64,000 nt of DNA, taken from NCBI GenBank assembly GCA_007922305.1, contig ML677348.1:17561442-17625441 (forward strand). The letters are read 5' to 3'. Source of the DNA: Dermatemys mawii (taxonomy: Eukaryota > Chordata > Testudines > Dermatemydidae). Shown piece by piece: positions 57,430 through 64,000 of the stretch. Position numbers and translations under genes: made by a program. Within the stretch, counting starts at the first letter, position 1, and each line of letters begins with the position of its first letter. The notes beneath the pieces are model-generated. The model searched no databases. It was not told the DNA's origin and saw only the letters and a list, made by a program, of their open reading frames with translations.

Positions 57430-59280
57430 TGAAGAACCTAGAAATCTTAAAGTTGGGAGCATATCATTTTGGAGATCATGTTAAAAAGATGATCACAGTG
57501 CAGTCTGCTGGTCACATTCAGCCATAATGTGGCTTGGAAACAATATTTTGCACTGTAGAAGGTGTTTTCATATATGCTGCCTTCTGAAAAGCAGTTTAGT
57601 TGTTATTTTAATCTCAAACACCCAGCAAATATGAAGACATCAGCTTTTATTTAATTCTATTGCCAGGATTAATATGGACAGGAGCAAAGAATGTGGACAA
57701 CAGAAATAACGCATAGTATTGCGCCAAAAATGAGTAAACACTACAAGTTGGGCAAAGAGTCCAAGTGCAACACCAAGACACAGCCAAATTTGGATGGTTA
57801 TAGCTAAACCTCAGTTTCTAATGACTGTGTGGTGTATGTGCAAGAACAGCCTTCAGTCTTTTTACAGCCTCAGTTGCCAACTATAAACCTCCAAAAGTAA
57901 AAATATGAAAAAAAGCATTGGAGATACTGTACAGCTACATTATACAGGTCATCTCTAAACTGCAAGAGAAGATTAAGAAGTTGCCTTGCCACTGTTTTAT
58001 TAAGGGATACAAGAGCTACCTCCACACCTTTAGCTATTATTCCTATTATATAATTCATCATGAGGCAAAAAAGGGGTGGAAGGTGTGTCCCAGCTCACTA
58101 TTAGTGACATTAGTAGTGCCATTATTTACAAATCAGAAGTCAGTTAGGGATTTTATTCTCTTAAATCCTCAGGACTGACCACTGAAGGATTTCCACAGAA
58201 ATAATCCACAGAAAAAATCTAACTTGAACATACTTAACAGATTTCTGTTCAGATACCCAAGTAGTATTCTCCATTGCTTGACAAAAAAATATGCAAATAC
58301 AGTATTTCCAAACAGCAATATCTCCATTGCTGGTATGTCAAAGCAAAGTTTCAAAGTCAGAAGAAGTGAAAAAGTTGACTACCTGCAGCATGTAACTTTA
58401 ATAAACACCTTCCCCATCAAACCTACTTAGCTCTCCAAATGAAAGAAGCAATAAAGTTGTGTTTTCTTGACTACCAAGGCGATGAGTCAGTAGCGCTGTG
58501 GGATGTCTTCCAAAGAAATACAATACAATGTAGGAAGTTACAAATTAAGTTACAAGTTGAGTGGAATGCTGAACATTCCTATACTGATCTGATGGGCTAG
58601 CGCACAGTGCATTCAACCAAAACAGTCATTCATTAAAAATATCTAGATGCAATACTTTTTTCTTTGTTTTATTCTCATAGTAATAATTACCACACCTCAG
58701 GACATTTTCTTTAGACAGAGGACTAAACTGTCAAGACACTGTGCCTCAGACTAAAAACTCCTCCCAGAGGGCCAGTTTTCATGTACTGATTTCTGCATTT
58801 GTTATTGTTCAAGTAAAAATTGTCTTTTCTTGTATTGTTTATCTTTGGAGGCTGTTTGATCAATGGCCAAAGCCAGTAATACTGCTATCCCAGTTGCTCT
58901 AAAGAATGTATTAGAGCTCTTCGCTAAATATTCCCCTCCCCACCCCCAATGCTATTTCTATGCTTGTGTATACTACTATTATGCAGTCAGGCTAATAGAA
59001 TACTTATTGTGCAATCACTTGAGGCAATTCACATCTGCTAGAATATGAATACCCTTAATTCTGGCAGAGGACTGTTCAGTTCTTCCTTGGTGGTTATAGT
59101 GTTAAATGTGGACATACATGTTCAAGGGAAAAATGACTGGTCGGGATGGGGGGGAAGATGGGTGAATTTTTAGGTTTTTAATTTCAAACTAAGGCTCAGA
59201 ATTTGTTCATTTTAGCATGCAAGTGACAAAGGAGGAGACAAGGTTTTTGCAGTCAGATTATGTCTCTATTTGAAATGTAT
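57430..59280. other. Anonymous AT-rich DNA
   Basis: No gene or named repeat. Confidence 0.55.
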
Positions 59281-59285
59281 TATAA

Positions 59286-59565
59286 CTCCGGCTATGGCTA
59301 TCTTAAGTCAACAGAAGTTATGTCGCCCAGGGGTGTGAATTAGCCACTCCCCAAGTGACATAGATTATGCCAAATTAAGTATTGGTGTGAACAGTGCTAT
59401 TGTGGCAGGAGAGCTCCTCTCAATGACATAGCTACCACAGGTGGCAGAGGATGGAGTATTTAAGCAAAGGGGACAGCTCGCTTCCATCTGTTTAGAGCAG
59501 CTATACTAGAGAGCTTACAGGGGTGCAGTTGTACCCCTGTAAGCTCTCTAGTGTAGCCATAGCCT
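59286..59565. mobile_element. MITE with terminal and internal palindromes
   Basis: Outer inverted ends are CCGGCTATGGCTA and TAGCCATAGCC. A perfect 20-bp inner hairpin, ACTAGAGAGCTTACAGGGGT at 59505-59524 and its complement at 59533-59552, lies near the right end. A second, imperfect one (TTATGTCGCCCAGGGGTG / CACTCCCCAAGTGACATA) is at about 59319-59362. The layout resembles a MITE common in turtles and crocodilians. The TSD is not clear. Confidence 0.65.
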
Positions 59566-59789
59566 CTGTAATAACATTTATACCTGTGAGCTCAAACAAA
59601 TGGAAAGAAAGCAAAGTGGCATCTAATTACATTTTGGGTCTTCTCCTTCCCCAAGTTTTTCCCCCCTTCCCTCTGAATTCCTAAGATTCTAGGTTCAAAT
59701 CAAATATGAATCAAAAGATCCAAGATCAATTTGATTAGATTAAAACAAATCTGTGTTCTTATCCTAAACTTTCCTGGACATTTCTAGCC

Positions 59790-60339
59790 CAGAGGTCGGT
59801 AAACTACAGCTCGCAGGCTACATCTGGTCTGCGGGACTGTCCTACCTGGTAAAGCTATCCCCCGGCCCCTTCCTTGTTGTCCCCGTTCCCCCGCAGCCTC
59901 AGCTCTGCCAGGCGGCGTGGCTGCCAGTCGGGCTGCTCTGAGCAGTATGGTAAGAAGGCAGGAAACGGGGGGTTTGGATAAGGGGAAGGAGGTTCTGAGG
60001 GGCAGTCAGAGGACAGGTGATGGGGCAGAGGTTTGGAAGGGGGCACTCAGGAGATAGGGAACAGTGAGGGTTCGATAAGCATGGGGGGACTATCGGAGGC
60101 AAGGGTGTGGACAGGGAGCAGGGGGAGTTGGAAGGAGGGTGGGGTCCCGGGATGGGGCAGTCAGAGGTCAAAGAGCAGGAGGGGTTGGAAGGGTCAGAGG
60201 TTCAGAAGGGGATAATCAGGGGGCGGGAAATGGGAGACTGTGCACAGAGGGAGTTTTGGGAGGCACAGCCTTCCCTACCTGGCCCTCCAGTTTTGGAACC
60301 CTGATGTTGCCCTCAGGCCAAAAAGTTTGCCCACCCCTG
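59790..60339. mobile_element. hAT-type element related to 54495-55220
   Basis: Ends CAGAGGTCGGTAAACTACAG and AGTTTGCCCACCCCTG. The probable duplication is TTCTAGCC (59782-59789) and GTCTAGCC (60344-60351), offset by four bases because the terminal CCTG seems doubled. The G-rich interior has degenerate GGGGCAGTCAGAGG units like the 54.5 kb element. Overlapping short frames are not genes. Confidence 0.75.
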
Positions 60340-60351
60340 CCTGGTCTAGCC

Positions 60352-61530
60352 AAAGCCTCCATTTTGGCACAAGGCAATCTTGGTTCAAAAGGCCCAGCTC
60401 TAGATTAACAGAGAGGAGGCAATTTGAAATAGTTGAAGAGACTGACCTGTGCAGAGAATCCAGTACCTGCACCATATGGGTCTTTAGCAGATTAATCCTT
60501 CATGTTCATTAGCATCAAATTTATGCATCAACACAAAGCCAGATTTATTTATTTTTAAAAAAATATTCTGTTACCAGGACTGCTAAGCAACTAGAGATTT
60601 CACCTTAAGGAAGCTAACCAAAAAATCTCCTTCTGAACTGCTTCTTTATCATGAATCTTCCACTTTAGCTCAACTATTTACTTTCCTTGCTGGATCAACC
60701 AGAAAAAGCCAAAATACTTCTTTAGAAGAACATAAACAGGGATCAATCAAAAGCACAATATTTTTAAGACTAGCCACCATAAATATTCTACTTTAAATAG
60801 TATTAACTGGTGTATATTTATCACTAGATGATTAACATACTCCCAGTAATACATAACAGGAAGTCTTATTCCTTCCTGTTACCTACAGTATATCAGTGCC
60901 AGATACACATGAACTGCAAATTTTTCTTACTCTGGTAACTTAGTCTAAGAACTAAAAGTAAGTCTTTCTTTAAGAAAACTCCAGCCAGTTTGAAAGCCGG
61001 ACATAGAAGGGCTATTAGCTCATAATTCAAACTCTTAATGAAAATGAATTGGTGAACTGGCCTGTTGCTGTTCAACTAACTAATATTTTGGTGGCTAATC
61101 TCAAGTCTCCTTAAAGTGAAAAGATTTAGATTCACCCTGGCATAAATATCTCCCAACTGCTTTTCCTTCTTCTAAGGTTTGAATTTGACAGTGATTCAAG
61201 GGGAAACTATTGATTGTTGTTCCAGACTACATTCAACAAATCAGAGCTACTAATGTTAGAGCTGTAGCTGTCAAACTCTGATGATACTTCAGAGAAGGGG
61301 GAAAAAAGTTCCTTCTTGCAACTATTAATTTTTTTTAAAAAAAAAAGTTCCTTTTAACTTAAAACTCAGATACCTTGACTGGAAATTAAGAGCACTAATT
61401 TAAGAGAGACCTAGAACTACAGTAATTCCAGAACACAATGATCCTAAAGCAACCCCTCTAAGGAGTAGTGAAACTGGGTTCCAAACACACTAGAGAAACT
61501 TTTATATCTCAGTTCACTGAGTTTGCAAAA
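60352..61530. other. Anonymous AT-rich DNA
   Basis: No gene or named repeat. Confidence 0.55.
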
Positions 61531-61532
61531 AA

Positions 61533-62085
61533 ACACACTTACTCATAGACTTTAAGGTCAGAAGGGACCATTATGATCATCTAGTCGGACCTCCTGCATA
61601 ACACAGGTCACAGAATCTAACTTACCTACTCCTGCAATAAACCTCTGACTTATGTCTGAGCTACTGAAGTCCTCAAATAATTATTTAAAAACTTCAAGGT
61701 GCAGAAAATGCTCCAGCAAATGAACCGTGACCCACGCTGCAGAGGAAAGTGAAAAAACCCCGGGCCTCTGCCAATCTGCCCTGGAGAAAAATTCCTTCCC
61801 AACCCCCAACATGGAGATCAGCTAAACCCTGAACATGTAGGCAAGACTCACCAGCCAGACATCCAGGAAAGAATTATCTGTAATAACTCAGATCCCACCC
61901 CATCACAGACCATTGGTCTTTACCACAAATAGTCAAAGATCAATTAATTGCCAAAATCATGTTATCCCATCATACCATCTCATCCATAAATTTATCAAGC
62001 TCAATCTTGAAGCCATATAGATCTTTTGCCCCTACTGCTTCCCTTGAAAGGCTGTTCCAGAACTTCACTTTATTTAAGGCATTGA
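61533..62085 (-). mobile_element. CR1 3'-region fragment, minus strand
   Basis: CTCATAGACTTTAAGGTCAG, AAGGGACCATTATGATCATC and TAGTCGGACCTCCTGCATAA are the complement of the classical CR1 3' end. It continues to GCTCAATCTTGAAGCCATAT and AAGGCTGTTCCAGAACTTCA. The family looks like the older bird/turtle CR1 type, the same as at 31445-31880. Confidence 0.75.
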
Positions 62086-62138
62086 TTTAATCTGGCATAT
62101 ATAAATTGAACCCACGATAGACAAACTAGGAATCTTCA

Positions 62139-62223
62139 GCCCTGATTCATTACTGCATTACTTCAGTTTTACTCTGAAGTAAATGGAGTAATACTGGTGT
62201 AAATCATAGGTGAATCAGGTCCC
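62139..62223. repeat. Short fold-back repeat
   Basis: Outer arms GCCCTGATTCA / TGAATCAGGT and an inner 7-bp hairpin ACTTCAG (62160-62166) / CTGAAGT (62174-62180). It also has TGCATTACT / AGTAATACTGG on either side of the inner hairpin. It resembles old amniote MITE-like fold-backs such as that at 40559. Confidence 0.5.
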
Positions 62224-62229
62224 TTGATG

Positions 62230-64000
62230 GTATGTTTTCAGATTGTAAGTGTTCTCTGTCTCCCTTCAGCTGTTTAAAACAGGCAAAAATTTGCCTCCTG
62301 GACTAGCAGCGAAGTGATGACTGACTCTAAACATATTCCAGCGGCAACACCACTTTACCAACTTGCAAATGAAATTTGGGGTGGCTTCAGCAGCTCAATC
62401 ATCACTTCCAATTATCTTATTCACTTCAGGGGCATAGGAAGACAGCCTTCTATAGCGTAGTGGGTAACAAATCCAGTACCTTAATCTCATTACTGACAGG
62501 TATGCAATTCATGTAATTAAAGTCACCTAATTTAATCCACTCCCCTTTAAGTAAACCTTAAACATTTCTGCTGATCTTGCAGGGTGTAAGCTCATTTGCA
62601 CAATAAATGCAGTCTAACAAGTCACCAACATTTAAAACAAGTTGCTTCAGTCTTATCTAACTGCCTAGTTTAAATGGTGATGGGTAAGTGAAACTCCACC
62701 CACGTGGTAATTTCTGGAGTCAAATGTGAGAGAATTAAAGAGTTTGCTAACTTTTGTTGTAATACGGAATCACAAATTAGCACTATCAGTGGCAAACCCA
62801 AAATCTGATCGGATCTATGTAGTTCTATTAACTACTTGAAAAGTCGATGCAATTTGTATTTTAACTACTATTTTAAATAACCAATGCTTGCACCTCAGCA
62901 TTCTTAAAACACTCACAAAACCCAGCATGTGCAACCATGGGAAAAGTTACTTTACAAGATGTTAAATAAGGACTGTCACAAGTGGCCTAGCAGTAAGGCA
63001 GTTTAAATAATAAAACCCTGCTGAACTCACTACAAAGTAAAAAAAAAAAAGACAAATTCTATGTACTTCGTAAAACCTATATGAATGTACTGTTAAAACT
63101 GAGACTAGGCCAGATCCAGCAGTCCAGCTGATCAGAAGAGTACAAGGTCGGAGAGATGAAAAGGTTGCTTAAGGAGCATGTCGCTTTTCCCTGATCCAGC
63201 TGCTGCTCTGTAAAAGAGCCTGTGTGCTAGGTTAGAGCAACATAAGGACTGAAGAACTGATCAAATGTAGACCAGCTGCATGGGGCAGAACACACAGCTG
63301 GGAAATAACAGAGTATAACAGCTTTTCAGGCATACCACCATCCCCCATGCATACTTCTGTATTAGAGAAAACCGGATAACAGGGAGAAGGAGTGCCATCG
63401 GAGCCGCACTTTGCCTATGTCAGCAGAGGATCAGCTTTGCATCGAAGTGACCCTCCCCACACCAGTTACTCTAGACTGTGTGAATCAAAGTAGCTGCACT
63501 GCGCCATCTGGTCCCCTTAAATAAAAGTTCTAACTTTGTGCAAAGTTTAGTTTCCATGGAGAATAAAATGGCTGCTTGCACATGTAAATATTTCATTACT
63601 GTACATCTGATTTCCCCAATGCTTTCTACATCCATTATGACAGAGCTCTGGTTGTTGTGGGAACAACAGCTTTCAATTCTCCCCCCCCCCCCCCTTTTTA
63701 AGTGGGCAATTAAAATCTCCATTTTGCACTGCATTAACAGAGTTTTTGAGCTTTTAATACCTTTCAAAAAAGAGAGAAAGAAAAGGGTAGCGACAGTGGG
63801 ATTTACACAGTCCTTTCACGTTTCAGTGCCAGGACTAGGAAGCTCTAATACGGGAGGACTTCTGAACAATATACTATCTTCGTGTATTTTCATATCTAAT
63901 CACTTAAGCAAGTGCTTCTATGTATTACAGTGCACAAATATAATTTAGTTTCTATACTCAATGGAAAGGGGCCATCTTTAGCTTCTAAGGCAGATTTTGG
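62230..64000. other. Anonymous DNA to window end
   Basis: No gene or named repeat. A run of 14 C lies at 63681-63694. The 136-codon plus-strand frame at 63538-63948 crosses that homopolymer and has no recognisable domain. Confidence 0.55.

Noticed and set aside
63538..63948. 136-codon plus-strand frame
   Set aside because: Crosses a C14 homopolymer, has no domain, and such lengths occur by chance in AT-rich DNA of this size.
1..64000. A conserved host gene
   Set aside because: No run of exon-like frames with splice sites could be followed on either strand; the window is best read as intronic or intergenic.

Overview
The window looks like non-coding nuclear DNA from a reptile, most probably a turtle (Testudines). 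I infer this from the repeat content, read by eye without database searches. It holds many CR1 non-LTR retrotransposon fragments whose 3' ends carry short TTCTTATG-type repeats, a Penelope-like element (PLE) with a GIY-YIG endonuclease remnant, MIR/CORE-SINE-like fragments, one solo LTR with a clean 5-bp duplication, and many hAT-type non-autonomous DNA transposons with 8-bp target-site duplications (TSDs). I found no host protein-coding exon, rRNA, tRNA or CRISPR array that I can support. The DNA is therefore probably intronic or intergenic. There is a 100-N assembly gap at 54692-54791.

Layout. 1-9.9 kb: mostly anonymous AT-rich DNA, a double hairpin at 4.4 kb, decayed repeat pieces at 4.1-5.9 kb and a MIR-like SINE at 6 kb. 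9.94-10.65 kb: solo LTR. 10.7-16 kb: anonymous DNA with a CR1 remnant and a 69-bp hAT MITE. 16.1-22.0 kb is the most complex part. A palindromic PLE-terminal element lies just upstream of a long CR1 copy (CR1-A). CR1-A is interrupted by two hAT elements and by a PLE, and the PLE is itself interrupted by a second CR1 (CR1-B), which carries the only clearly recognisable long ORF (271 aa, CR1 reverse transcriptase C-terminus). The 3' tail of CR1-A with about 350 bp of flank and a hAT insertion is duplicated at 27.96-28.66 kb. 22.9-38.7 kb: anonymous DNA with a second palindromic PLE-terminal element (26.2 kb), a third, rearranged copy (31.3 kb), CR1 and a possible DIRS-like reverse-transcriptase remnant. 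38.7-50.3 kb: hAT MITEs, CR1-C, a MIR, a fourth PLE-terminal copy nested in a hAT element, and a Tigger-like MITE. 52.7-60.3 kb: large hAT elements and a fold-back insertion at 57.1 kb. 60.3-64 kb: a minus-strand CR1 fragment and anonymous DNA.

Main hypothesis. Short elements made only of the PLE terminal repeat are present. Two of them (147 and 264 bp) are near-perfect head-to-head palindromes with exact 13- and 14-bp TSDs. Their repeat unit contains a hammerhead-ribozyme-like core: CUGANGA or CCGANGA, a stem II hairpin, GAAA, then a tiny stem III ending in UC. A larger PLE copy in the same window has the same terminus beside a GIY-YIG coding remnant. Together this suggests retrozyme-like, non-autonomous ribozyme-bearing elements mobilised by a PLE. 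The ribozyme reading is an inference: stem I is not visible, one extra A precedes stem II, and most copies are mutated.
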